From positions 1 to 43,543 of the forward strand of contig JAGVLX010000101.1 in NCBI GenBank assembly GCA_020054065.1: 43,543 bases of DNA, read 5' to 3'. Position 1 is the first letter of the stretch, and each line of letters starts with the position of its first letter. This document shows positions 35,456 through 43,244 of this stretch, piece by piece. This DNA comes from Parachlamydiales bacterium (GTDB lineage Bacteria; Chlamydiota; Chlamydiia; Chlamydiales; JAEYWL01). Both the position numbers and the translations under genes were made by a program. The notes beneath the pieces were generated by a model, which was not told where the DNA came from, did no database searches, and was given only the letters and a program-made list of their open reading frames with translations.

Positions 35456-35851
35456 TTAACGCTTAGAGAACTGGAACCGTTTACGGGCGCCGGCGCGGCC
35501 GTATTTTTTACGTTCTCTCTTACGAGGATCGCGGGTTAAGAAACCATCCACTTTGAGTTCATGGCGCAGTTCGGCGTCTTGTTCGACGAGTGCGCGGGCA
35601 ATGGCCAGGCGGGTAGCGATGGCTTGACCTTCGATGCCGCCGCCTTTAACGCGGATAATCAAGTCGTATTTGCCTTCGCGCTCGGTTTTTGCGAGGGGAA
35701 GTAGGATCCCTTTGCGTTGGAGTTCGAGGGGGAAGTAGACTTCAAATGGACGGCCGTTGACGTTGACTTGTCCGGAGCCTGGGCGCATTCTAACGGAGGC
35801 GACCGATGTTTTGCGTCTTCCGGTTGTTACTGTTTCTTCGATATTGCTCAT
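35456..35851 (-). CDS. rpsI: 30S ribosomal protein S9
   Basis: This 131-residue protein is S9, which contacts the P-site tRNA through its C-terminal tail. It starts [19 protein letters not shown], contains [21 protein letters not shown], and ends [15 protein letters not shown] with the conserved Lys-Arg terminus. AAAGG 7 nt upstream supports the ATG. It lies downstream of rplM, the standard pair, separated by 64 bp carrying a duplicate of the rplM end. Confidence 0.98.
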   Translation of the reverse strand: MSNIEETVTTGRRKTSVASVRMRPGSGQVNVNGRPFEVYFPLELQRKGILLPLAKTEREGKYDLIIRVKGGGIEGQAIATRLAIARALVEQDAELRHELKVDGFLTRDPRKRERKKYGRAGARKRFQFSKR

Positions 35852-35852
35852 T

Positions 35853-35944
35853 GATGACCTTTTTCTTAAACGTTAGCTTGTATGAGTTTTTGAGTTGGTT
35901 CAGATAACCTTTTTCTTAAACGTTAGCTTGTACGGGTTTTTGGG
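35853..35944. repeat. direct duplication of the rplM 3' end in the rplM-rpsI spacer
   Basis: Positions 35853-35894 and 35903-35944 match at 38 of 42 bases with a period of exactly 50 bp. Read on the minus strand, the 35903-35944 copy contains the last codons of rplM (ending QANV), its TAA stop and the following AAGAAAAAGGT. The 35853-35894 copy repeats these codons, the stop and the AAAAGG that now serves as the rpsI ribosome-binding site. Confidence 0.95.
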
Positions 35945-36356
35945 CGGCCAGGTTGTGTTCTGTGCCGGCAAAGACTCTTAATCTTTTGATTTGGTGTGAG
36001 GCGAGTCTGGTTTTGGGCAGCATGCCTTTGACGGCGTGCTCGATGATGTATTCGGGTTTGCGCGCTTTCATGGTTTTGTAGTTGATTTCTCTCATTCCGC
36101 CCATGCCGCCGGTGTAGTAGCGATAGATTTTTTGGGCTTCTTTGGCTCCGGTTACTTCGATTTTGTCTGCATTGATGACAATAACGCCATCGCCGCAATC
36201 CACATGTGGTGTAAAATCTGTCTTGTGTTTGCCGCGGAGGATTTTCGCAATTTCAGACGCAAAACGGCCAAGTGTTTTACCGGTCGCATCGAGGATGATC
36301 CATTGACGATTAACGTTCTGATTCTTAAGGAGAAAAGTCTTGTTCTTGTGATTCAT
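35916..36356 (-). CDS. rplM: 50S ribosomal protein L13
   Basis: From the ATG at 36356 this is a 146-residue L13. Diagnostic segments are [45 protein letters not shown], and [27 protein letters not shown]. It is an early assembly protein of the large subunit. Longer in-frame starts fall upstream of the promoter at 36390-36419 and are rejected. AAGG lies 11-14 nt before the ATG, a rather distant ribosome-binding site. It is followed by rpsI. Confidence 0.97.
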   Translation of the reverse strand: MNHKNKTFLLKNQNVNRQWIILDATGKTLGRFASEIAKILRGKHKTDFTPHVDCGDGVIVINADKIEVTGAKEAQKIYRYYTGGMGGMREINYKTMKARKPEYIIEHAVKGMLPKTRLASHQIKRLRVFAGTEHNLAAQKPVQANV

Positions 36357-36389
36357 GTTTTGGAGCCTTATATGCTTGTTTTTCCAGTT

Positions 36390-36419
36390 ATGATACTCTT
36401 TATTTGCTATTTTTGCCAA
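36390..36419 (-). promoter_or_regulatory. promoter of rplM-rpsI
   Basis: On the minus strand TTGGCA (complement of 36414-36419), 18 bp, TATCAT (complement of 36390-36395). Transcription would start near 36383, about 27 nt before the rplM ATG. A good fit for a ribosomal protein operon. Confidence 0.6.
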
Positions 36420-36466
36420 GAAGATAATCACTTCCATCCCATCTAAAACCCGAATCACAATAGTAC

Positions 36467-36495
36467 TTGAAATTCGCTCTGGATTTGGCTAAAAT
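36467..36495 (+). promoter_or_regulatory. promoter of miaB, giving an almost leaderless mRNA
   Basis: TTGAAA (36467-36472), 17 bp, TAAAAT (36490-36495) is a strong sigma-70-type match. Transcription would begin at about 36502, only a few bases before the ATG at 36506. Confidence 0.6.
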
Positions 36496-36505
36496 CGGCA
36501 GCCAT

Positions 36506-37840
36506 ATGCGCCAACCTAAGACATTTTACGTAAGAACTTACGGCTGCCAGATGAACGAGCTTGATAGCGAGATCATGGTCGGCCTGCTCGAAAAACGGGG
36601 CTTGCAACGGGTTAACGATGAGAATGTTGCTGACCTTCTATTGTTTAATACCTGTTCGATCCGGGACTTAGCCGAACGGAAGGTGATGGGGAAGCTGGGC
36701 CGGATGAGCCGCGAGGCTGGGGCGCGTCAAAAAATTATTGGAGTGACCGGTTGCATGGCGAATGCCAAAAAAGAGAGCCTGTTCCGGAAGCTCCCTCATA
36801 TAGATTTTGTTTTAGGAACGAACAATATCCATCATTTAAATGAAGTGCTTGACGAAGTGCTGGTGAGCGGCAAGCAGTCGATCCGGACGGACGACCAGTT
36901 CACATTTGAGCTCGATTATTTAGCCGCTAAGCGGGAAAGCAAGATCAAGGCGTTTGTTTCGATCATCCGCGGCTGCAGCAAGTATTGCACGTATTGCGTT
37001 GTCCCTTACACACGCGGAGAAGAAGTGTCCCGCCATCCAGACAGCATTATTGAAGAGTGCAAGCAACTCGTCGATAGTGGATACAAAGAAATTACGTTGC
37101 TTGGCCAAAACGTCAATAGTTATGGGAATGACCAGCCAGACTGGAATTGCCATTTCCATGATTTGCTATATCGGATTGATAAGATTCCGGGGATGGAGCG
37201 TGTGCGTTTCATGACCAGCCATCCGGTCGATATCACGCGCGAGCTGATGGAAGCGATCCGGGATTTGAAATCGTTATGTGAATTTGTGCATTTCCCTGTG
37301 CAAGCCGGTTCGAACCGCATTCTTAAGAAGATGCACCGGATGTATACCGTTGAAGAGTATCTGGAAAAAGTGCAGATGTTGCGTGAGATTGTCCCTGGCG
37401 TCACATTGGGCACGGATATTATTGTTGGATTTCCGACGGAAACGGAAGAAGAGTTTCAGCAGACCTACAACATCCTCGAGCAGATCGAATATACCGTGGG
37501 TTTCATTTTTGCCTACAGTGCGCGTAAAGGAACGCCAGCCCTGCGCTGGAAAGATGATGTGCTGGAAGAGGTGAAGCAAGACCGGCTGCAGCGGCTGATG
37601 CATTTGCAAGAGAGAATCAATGCAAAGCAGCAGCAGGAGTTGTTAGGAACTGAATTGGAAGTGTTAGTTGAACGTCAAAATTACAAAGATAGTCAAATGA
37701 TGAAAGGGCGTGCCCGTAATTTCCATAAAGTGATCTTTCCGGGAGAGGATTCGTTAGTCGGCACCCTACAGCAAGTGCGTATTCACAGTTATAGCCATCA
37801 AACCTTGGTGGGAGAAATTGTAAAAAGGAACGCTGCGTAA
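36506..37840 (+). CDS. miaB: tRNA-2-methylthio-N6-dimethylallyladenosine synthase
   Basis: This 444-residue protein is MiaB, which adds a methylthio group to i6A37 in tRNA after MiaA. The N-terminal UPF0004 domain starts TFYVRTYGCQMNELDSE with the first auxiliary-cluster cysteine; the other two are in LFNTCSIRD and VTGCMANAKK. The radical SAM motif is RGCSKYCTYCVVPYTRG (CX3CX2C), and a TRAM domain closes the protein. The ATG at 36506 is chosen over a TTG at 36467, which overlaps the -35 of the promoter. There is no ribosome-binding site. It ends 8 bp before the tRNA-Arg gene. Confidence 0.95.
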   Translation: MRQPKTFYVRTYGCQMNELDSEIMVGLLEKRGLQRVNDENVADLLLFNTCSIRDLAERKVMGKLGRMSREAGARQKIIGVTGCMANAKKESLFRKLPHIDFVLGTNNIHHLNEVLDEVLVSGKQSIRTDDQFTFELDYLAAKRESKIKAFVSIIRGCSKYCTYCVVPYTRGEEVSRHPDSIIEECKQLVDSGYKEITLLGQNVNSYGNDQPDWNCHFHDLLYRIDKIPGMERVRFMTSHPVDITRELMEAIRDLKSLCEFVHFPVQAGSNRILKKMHRMYTVEEYLEKVQMLREIVPGVTLGTDIIVGFPTETEEEFQQTYNILEQIEYTVGFIFAYSARKGTPALRWKDDVLEEVKQDRLQRLMHLQERINAKQQQELLGTELEVLVERQNYKDSQMMKGRARNFHKVIFPGEDSLVGTLQQVRIHSYSHQTLVGEIVKRNAA

Positions 37841-37848
37841 TTTTTCAT

Positions 37849-37921
<73 letters not shown>

Positions 37922-37963
37922 AATTTTATCTCACTCTTTCACGATCTTCGAACTAAGAAATGC

Positions 37964-38935
37964 ATGATAAATCAAAAATTTCACTATAGGGTAGTAGACA
38001 CAAGTTTTACCTCCAATACCTGTAAAGCTGGTAAAGAAAAAGAATGGAATCTAGCGTTAGAATCAATCAGCAAAGTGCTCCCGGACTTTGAAACAACACC
38101 GTATAAGACATGCGTTACCTCACTGTGGCTTCTTGAACATATTGGTTTGGGCCAGTTCAGAGAACAAAATAAAGCTAACTTAACAATTAAAAAATCGTAT
38201 TTGGATTTCTTAAATGAACATAACTACGATTATGAACTAGCTGCCCACTCTATGATTAATGCGGTGAGATTGCAAGTTGAGAAATTCTACCGTGATAAAT
38301 TGTCTGCACGTTTTTTAAGCCATACGGCTATTAAATCAGTCCAAAAATTTCCATACCATCATCTTGCCGTTTCAATTAAAACAGAAATAAAAATGTTCAG
38401 AAATAACCTAGAGAATCATGATTATTATAATTTCCTAATCTGGGATTTAGTAGGAGATACTCTCTTACGATATCCTTATGTTTCAATCCGAAACATAAGC
38501 AAAGAAATGAGTTCAATTGCAGCAAATTTCTACTCACATGTTTATCATAAACTTGCAAAAACCTACATCTCGTATAGGCAAGATAAAAAATATAATTTTA
38601 GTGGTTTTGGCCTTTTTCACTCGATTCAAGATTTTTGGAATTTAATTCTTGATCCCAATACATCGAAATCCAGTCTACTAAGAACATGGGATGATATGGT
38701 CGATTCTGAGTTAATTCATTTTGCTAATTTAGGTTGGTTTGAAAATGGCAACTTGCATCCAGTATTAGTAATTACCTGCGAAAATAACAGAAAAATATCG
38801 GAACGAATTCAAATTCACAAGGATACTATTTCAAACCTAAATGCATTAGGTTACTCCCTTGAATCCAAAAAAGGATGTATAATTAATCTGATACCTGAAA
38901 ACAATTTCAAAGCAGAGGTACATATTTTTAATTAG
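37964..38935 (+). CDS. hypothetical protein, possibly PIN-like nuclease
   Basis: This 323-residue protein is not in a family I can name. Its codons are markedly richer in A and T than those of the genes to the left, and it lies 42 bp after a tRNA gene, a common integration target. YRVVDTSF (D12) at the N-terminus, TWDDMVDSELIHFANLG (D243, D244, D247) and VLVITCEN (T271) are arranged like the acidic residues and final (T/S)xD-type strand of PIN-domain nucleases, but the 230-residue gap between first and second motifs is far longer than in a simple PIN domain. The ribosome-binding site is weak. Treat the PIN idea as a lead only. Confidence 0.6.
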   Translation: MINQKFHYRVVDTSFTSNTCKAGKEKEWNLALESISKVLPDFETTPYKTCVTSLWLLEHIGLGQFREQNKANLTIKKSYLDFLNEHNYDYELAAHSMINAVRLQVEKFYRDKLSARFLSHTAIKSVQKFPYHHLAVSIKTEIKMFRNNLENHDYYNFLIWDLVGDTLLRYPYVSIRNISKEMSSIAANFYSHVYHKLAKTYISYRQDKKYNFSGFGLFHSIQDFWNLILDPNTSKSSLLRTWDDMVDSELIHFANLGWFENGNLHPVLVITCENNRKISERIQIHKDTISNLNALGYSLESKKGCIINLIPENNFKAEVHIFN

Positions 38936-39066
38936 CTTCAACCGAAAATATTTCTCAATTGAGAGCTAGTGCAAAATGCATATAGTTAAAGATCAGTTAT
39001 TATTCTATTCGATTTACAATTAGCCTATGCCGGAAAACCCACTATTGCGACCTAATCCGTGGCCAA

Positions 39067-39435
39067 TCAATGATTGAGTCCAGGTTCAAGCGGATCGATT
39101 TGTACAGAGCTCGCCTTTCGAATATAAATATTTGCCGCACCAATACCCCCTCCTACATGCAGCGCGCGTCCTCGGGCATCTATCGCCAAAGGGCCACCTG
39201 AAGCTTCGGTGAAAAACGCAGTTCCCATCTCAATGATTTTAGTGGAATCAGAGAAGGCTACTCCGCCAAACCCTCCGATATAAAATCGGTTACATTGAAA
39301 ATTTTAACACGGAAAATCGCAATACTCCTGTCCTGTCAAAGATGAAGTCATCGTGTTTAATAATAGAAACACAAGTGCTGCTGGAAGTTGGTTGAATTGT
39401 TTAATCAGTCTTCCCCTAATTTTTTGTCTTGTCAT
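39067..39435 (-). pseudogene. outer-membrane beta-barrel protein, N-terminal part, interrupted by a stop
   Basis: A single minus-strand frame runs from ATG at 39435 to TGA at 39067-39069 with one internal TAA at 39304-39306 (codon 44). Before it are a basic start (MTRQKIRGRLIKQF) and a hydrophobic signal peptide (ALVFLLLNTM), then GQEYCDFPC. After it come NFQCNRFYIGGFGGVAF, then GTAFFTEASGGPLAIDARG. RFYIGGFGGVAF is the usual first strand of chlamydial or legionella-type outer-membrane beta-barrels. The TAA is one base from CAA (Gln). The protein also stops early at about 121 codons, half or less of a full barrel. No ribosome-binding site is seen. Both lesions argue for decay. Confidence 0.7.
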
Positions 39436-39456
39436 GAAGATCTAAATGTTCGTGCT

Positions 39457-40548
39457 TCAAGATTTTCCAAGGTGCTTATCAAAAAAGATAACCATTTCTT
39501 GATACGCTTGTTTCGATTCAGGTGAATCAAGAACTTGGAGGTAAAAAGCGTGGGAGCATCCCTCATAGACCTGCAAATAAGCTTCTATACCCGCTGCACG
39601 CAGCTTTTGATGCATACGAACGGTGTTGCTTAAAAAGAGATCGCGCGTACCAGAAGTCAGAATAGTCGGAGGAAATCCTTTTGAAAAATCCCCATAGACA
39701 GGAGAGATCAAAGAATCTTTCATATCATGAGTTCCGGCATACAATTTAGCTATGCTCTGCAAAAGACCATCATAGGTAACCAAGAAATTGTCAATATCTT
39801 GATTAGTAAAATAAGAGTCTCCGGTTTTTGTAATATCAATAAATGGAGTTCCCAATCCGATGACAGCAGGTTGTGGGAGATTGAGTTCTTTCAGTTTGAA
39901 CATGGCGGCTGCTGTTAATCCACCGCCTGCAGAGGTCCCAAACATTCCTATATTTTCTGGCTTATAGGTTTTAAGAATTTCTTTATAGACCGCTATCACA
40001 TCGTCTAAACCTGCAGGAAAGGGATGATCTGGCAACATTCGATAATCCACAGAAATCACTTTTATTTGTCCGTAATGGGCCAGCGCCATCGCTTCAGGTA
40101 CACTACCCTCGCCCCCATTTAGAAGGTATCCCCCACCGTGAACATACACTAAAACGCGGTTGCGATTTTTCTCGGGGATGGTTTTTGGTGTGACAATATG
40201 GGTCTTCACCCCTCCGATCACTTCAGGCTTAACATCGACGGTGAATAGTCTATTGGCTGTATTCATTAACGATTCTGTGACAACGCCTTTTCCTTTTGCA
40301 ACGATCTCATTCCATTGTTCCATCGTTTTAGGCTGAACAAACATGAGAGGATCTAAAGGAAGCGCGATGTTCTGTTGCAGTTGTGCACTGACATCCGTTG
40401 GCACAGGAATATTTCTTGCCGGAACCTTTCTTTCTGGAAACGAATCTGCTGCCACATCAGCGGAATGAAAGAGCGGAAGTAATGACGCTGAAAGAAAGAC
40501 ATTCAAAAATGGGGTTCTGAACTTATTTGCAAAAATCATTTTCATCAT
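39457..40548 (-). CDS. exported alpha/beta-hydrolase (esterase/lipase, HSL type)
   Basis: This 363-residue protein begins with a signal peptide (residues 1-35, ending HSADVAADS). The hydrolase domain has VYVHGGGYLLNGG (the HGGG oxyanion-hole motif of the hormone-sensitive lipase family, around 135-147), MFGTSAGGGLTAAA (nucleophile Ser, around 205), SGTRDLFLS (Asp, around 308) and GCSHAFYLQV (His, around 337). Members hydrolyse short-chain esters of many kinds. Its stop lies 21 bp after the start of the broken outer-membrane gene on the same strand. The 228 bp upstream contain no gene and no convincing promoter. Confidence 0.9.
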   Translation of the reverse strand: MMKMIFANKFRTPFLNVFLSASLLPLFHSADVAADSFPERKVPARNIPVPTDVSAQLQQNIALPLDPLMFVQPKTMEQWNEIVAKGKGVVTESLMNTANRLFTVDVKPEVIGGVKTHIVTPKTIPEKNRNRVLVYVHGGGYLLNGGEGSVPEAMALAHYGQIKVISVDYRMLPDHPFPAGLDDVIAVYKEILKTYKPENIGMFGTSAGGGLTAAAMFKLKELNLPQPAVIGLGTPFIDITKTGDSYFTNQDIDNFLVTYDGLLQSIAKLYAGTHDMKDSLISPVYGDFSKGFPPTILTSGTRDLFLSNTVRMHQKLRAAGIEAYLQVYEGCSHAFYLQVLDSPESKQAYQEMVIFFDKHLGKS

Positions 40549-40776
40549 ATCGTAACCGTTAACACCAAAAAATGGTCTCTGTTTAGATTCTAAAAATAAT
40601 TATTACCACTTACCCCGTGCCTCCGTCAAGATTTGGTGCATTCTTACTCACACTATAGAAGTGGAATGAAATTATTTAAACCTTACTTTGTTTGATGGTA
40701 TTATATTTTCCCGCAAGCTATGAAATCACTCACCATCCCTTAAATCATTGACCTTGCATTCAATTTAGTTCATATA

Positions 40777-42033
40777 ATGACTATGCTTAGTAAAAAACTT
40801 AGATCTAAATTAAAAGGACTTTGGAAAGCTATTGGTCCTGGTTTTATTACCGGAGTCAGCGATGATGATCCATCGGGGATTGCCTCTTATTCCCAAGTGG
40901 GCGCACTTTTTGGACTCAAGTTTTTATGGACAGCTTTATTTACCTATCCCTTGATGTATGTCATTCAAACCATGTGCGCCAAAATTGGGATTGTCTCTCA
41001 AACTGGTTTAATAGGAATTGTCAAAAAAAATTATTCTCCCAAAATTGCCTGGTGTACTTTTCTTATTGTGGCCCCCGCCATCGTTCTTAACATTGCAGCC
41101 AACCTGGCGGGAATGAGCGCTGTATTAAATTTACTATTTCCAGGCATCCCTAAAAATGTTTTTGGAGTTCTTATCGTCCTGATTACAGTTGGCTATCTCT
41201 TTTTCTGTAGATATCGCACTGTTTCCACCATTTTTAAATTATTCGCATTAGCTCTGCTTTGTTATTTCATCATCCCCTTCTTAGTGCAAGAAAACTGGTG
41301 GGAGGTTTTCTATTTCACATTTATTCCTCATTTCGAATGGAACAAGGAATACATGTACTATTTTGTCGCGATTTTAGGCACGACCCTTTCCCCTTATTTA
41401 TTTTTTTGGCAATCTTCGTTATCGCATGAGCATAAAATGCAAGGTCATAATTCAAATGCAACCGAAGTTCGTCGGATGAAACTCGATGTCAATTTTGGGA
41501 TGCTCACCTCAAACTTAGGGATGTATTTTATCATCCTGACCGCTGCCAGCGTTCTATTCCCTCACGGAATCCATATCGAAACGGTCCAGGATGCGGCAAA
41601 GGCTTTAGAGCCGTTAGCGGGTGAATTTGCCTTTCTGTTTTTTGCTTTGGGGGTTTTGGGCGTGGGTTTTCTTGCAATTCCTGTTTTGGCAGGATGCATT
41701 GGTTATATGCTTGCCGAGCTCTTGCACTGGTCAAAGGGCCTTGAAAAAGTGTGGCACCAAGCCAAAGCGTTTTATGCAGTTATAACAGCTTCTCTCTTGA
41801 TTGCAGTAGGAATCAATTTTATAGGTATTGATCCTATCGAAGCGCTCATTTTTACCGCCGTTGTGTATGGATTAATGACTCCCTTTATCTTAGGATTAAT
41901 TCTCCATATCAGTAACAATAAAAAAATCATGGGATCCCATACAAATTCTCTTTTCTACAATATTCTAGGGTTTATAGCTCTAGTCGTGATGTCACTCGCC
42001 GCTCTATTTTTAATTTATTTATGGATAGCTTGA
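40777..42033 (+). CDS. Nramp-related divalent metal transporter
   Basis: This 418-residue protein has eleven membrane segments and belongs to the Nramp superfamily, which moves Mn2+, Fe2+ or, in some branches, Mg2+. GPGFITGVSDDDPSGIASYSQ (residues 20-40) stands where classical Nramp has DPGN. Helix 6, where classical members have the MPHN metal-binding Met, reads LGTTLSPYLFFWQSSLSHE here. It therefore belongs to a DDPSGI-type branch and its ion cannot be assumed. The ATG at 40777 has no ribosome-binding site; one two codons later is equally possible. It is flanked by the divergent esterase and the MYND gene. Confidence 0.87.
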   Translation: MTMLSKKLRSKLKGLWKAIGPGFITGVSDDDPSGIASYSQVGALFGLKFLWTALFTYPLMYVIQTMCAKIGIVSQTGLIGIVKKNYSPKIAWCTFLIVAPAIVLNIAANLAGMSAVLNLLFPGIPKNVFGVLIVLITVGYLFFCRYRTVSTIFKLFALALLCYFIIPFLVQENWWEVFYFTFIPHFEWNKEYMYYFVAILGTTLSPYLFFWQSSLSHEHKMQGHNSNATEVRRMKLDVNFGMLTSNLGMYFIILTAASVLFPHGIHIETVQDAAKALEPLAGEFAFLFFALGVLGVGFLAIPVLAGCIGYMLAELLHWSKGLEKVWHQAKAFYAVITASLLIAVGINFIGIDPIEALIFTAVVYGLMTPFILGLILHISNNKKIMGSHTNSLFYNILGFIALVVMSLAALFLIYLWIA

Positions 42034-42156
42034 AGAGGGTTAGCTTTTTTATTGCTCTTTCCTCTTTCTGTTTGTTGTTTTAGGCTAATCCCGATAAACT
42101 AAACCCTCGCTTATTAAGCTGCAAATTCAAACATACAAAATTGAAAGTAAGTCATT

Positions 42157-42927
42157 ATGCAAGCAATTGGAACAATAGTCAGCACACCCGCAACTAAAAA
42201 ATGTAATAATCAGGTATGTCAAACTCATTTGGATGCCACTAAAAGATGCGCAAAATGCAAAAAAGTATTTTATTGCCAAAAAGAATGTCAGTTACAAGAC
42301 TGGCCAAAACATAAAAAAGCATGTCAAATCCTTAGCGATGAAATCGCCATGCCAATTTCAGGATTGAGGTATTTTAACAATTTTATTTCTGAAGATCTGC
42401 ATCGTCGTTTTATTGAAGTCATGAATGAAGGTGTTGGTGAAAAAAATAAGGGTTTGTATGAAGCATATTTTTTTCCCAATGAATCCAAGTTCAATTCAGC
42501 ATTCAAGCCCCTCATAGCAGAACTCTTTTCTCATTTAAAAAATTTAAACTATTTCGAAGACGATCCAAAACCTCTTAAACTAACCTGTACGCTCTTGGGA
42601 TATGATTCAAATGGATATATCTTACGGCATATCGATTCAAGTTTATTGGCAGGACACACAGTGGTTATTTTGAGTTTCAACACACCGGTCGTGGTCAATT
42701 TTTATGCCGAAGAAAAATCGGAGGTGGAAAATCATAAAATTTATATTGCTCCAAGATCGATGTATTCAATCGCAGGAGCAGCCCGTTATCAATGGAGTCA
42801 TGCGATTTTAGAAAACGAGACAACATTTAAGGACACGTCTTTTACGAGAGGTCGAAGATATGCAATGGTTATTACACCTCCTGGTCTCATAACGACAAGT
42901 GAACAAGACCCGCTCATTTTTGAATGA
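42157..42927 (+). CDS. MYND zinc finger fused to AlkB-like 2-oxoglutarate/Fe(II) dioxygenase
   Basis: This 256-residue protein has two domains. Residues 16-56 are a MYND finger: C16, C21, C31, C34, C40, C44, H52 and C56, with the family's FYCxxxCQxxDWxxHKxxC core. Residues 68-243 resemble ALKBH proteins: [16 protein letters not shown] at the start, H158 and D160 (RHIDSS) and H215 (YQWSHAI) as iron ligands, and R234 (RRYAMVIT) for 2-oxoglutarate. The second Arg expected six residues later is T240. MYND fingers are largely eukaryotic protein-binding modules, so a host-directed effector is plausible. Whether it demethylates nucleic acid or hydroxylates protein is unknown. The ribosome-binding site (AAAGTAAG) is weak. 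Confidence 0.85.
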   Translation: MQAIGTIVSTPATKKCNNQVCQTHLDATKRCAKCKKVFYCQKECQLQDWPKHKKACQILSDEIAMPISGLRYFNNFISEDLHRRFIEVMNEGVGEKNKGLYEAYFFPNESKFNSAFKPLIAELFSHLKNLNYFEDDPKPLKLTCTLLGYDSNGYILRHIDSSLLAGHTVVILSFNTPVVVNFYAEEKSEVENHKIYIAPRSMYSIAGAARYQWSHAILENETTFKDTSFTRGRRYAMVITPPGLITTSEQDPLIFE

Positions 42928-43025
42928 TTATACCGTTTGCTACACCAATGATTAACGCAGAGTCCTCCGTGCCCTATCGGTAAATAACTAGCAGAAAATT
43001 CAATATAGCCGCTTTTAAAGAAATA
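42928..43025. other. non-coding stretch with a solo repeat half-unit
   Basis: Together with the hairpin at 43026-43161 this forms a 317-bp gap between convergent stops. No gene is seen. AACGCAGAGTCCTCCGTGCC at 42954-42973 starts with the same ten bases as the hairpin arm at 43026, but has no complementary partner. Confidence 0.6.
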
Positions 43026-43161
43026 AACGCAGAGTCGGGGAGACGCTAAGACGCAGAGATTTTACATAAAATCAGGAGCTTCATTAAGAATCAATAATGA
43101 AGTACTCAAGGTCTCACTCTAAAAACCTCTCTACGTCTTAGCGTCTCCCCGACTCTGCGTT
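43026..43161. repeat. inverted repeat with CGCAGAGTC arms between convergent genes
   Basis: The left arm 43026-43058 (AACGCAGAGTCGGGGAGACG, CTAAGACG, CAGAG) pairs with 43127-43161; the first 28 bases are perfectly complementary. Each arm has GCAGAG, GGAGACG and AAGACG units. The loop carries a second hairpin, CTTCATT (43079-43085) with AATGAAG (43096-43102). It lies between the convergent stops of the MYND-AlkB gene and the dehydrogenase gene. Confidence 0.95.
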
Positions 43162-43244
43162 GAATCAAGGTTTAATCACTCAGATTAATGAGACTTCTTC
43201 GCTCTGTGTGAAAAAATATAGTCAAGCGGCTCTATCTGAAAAAA

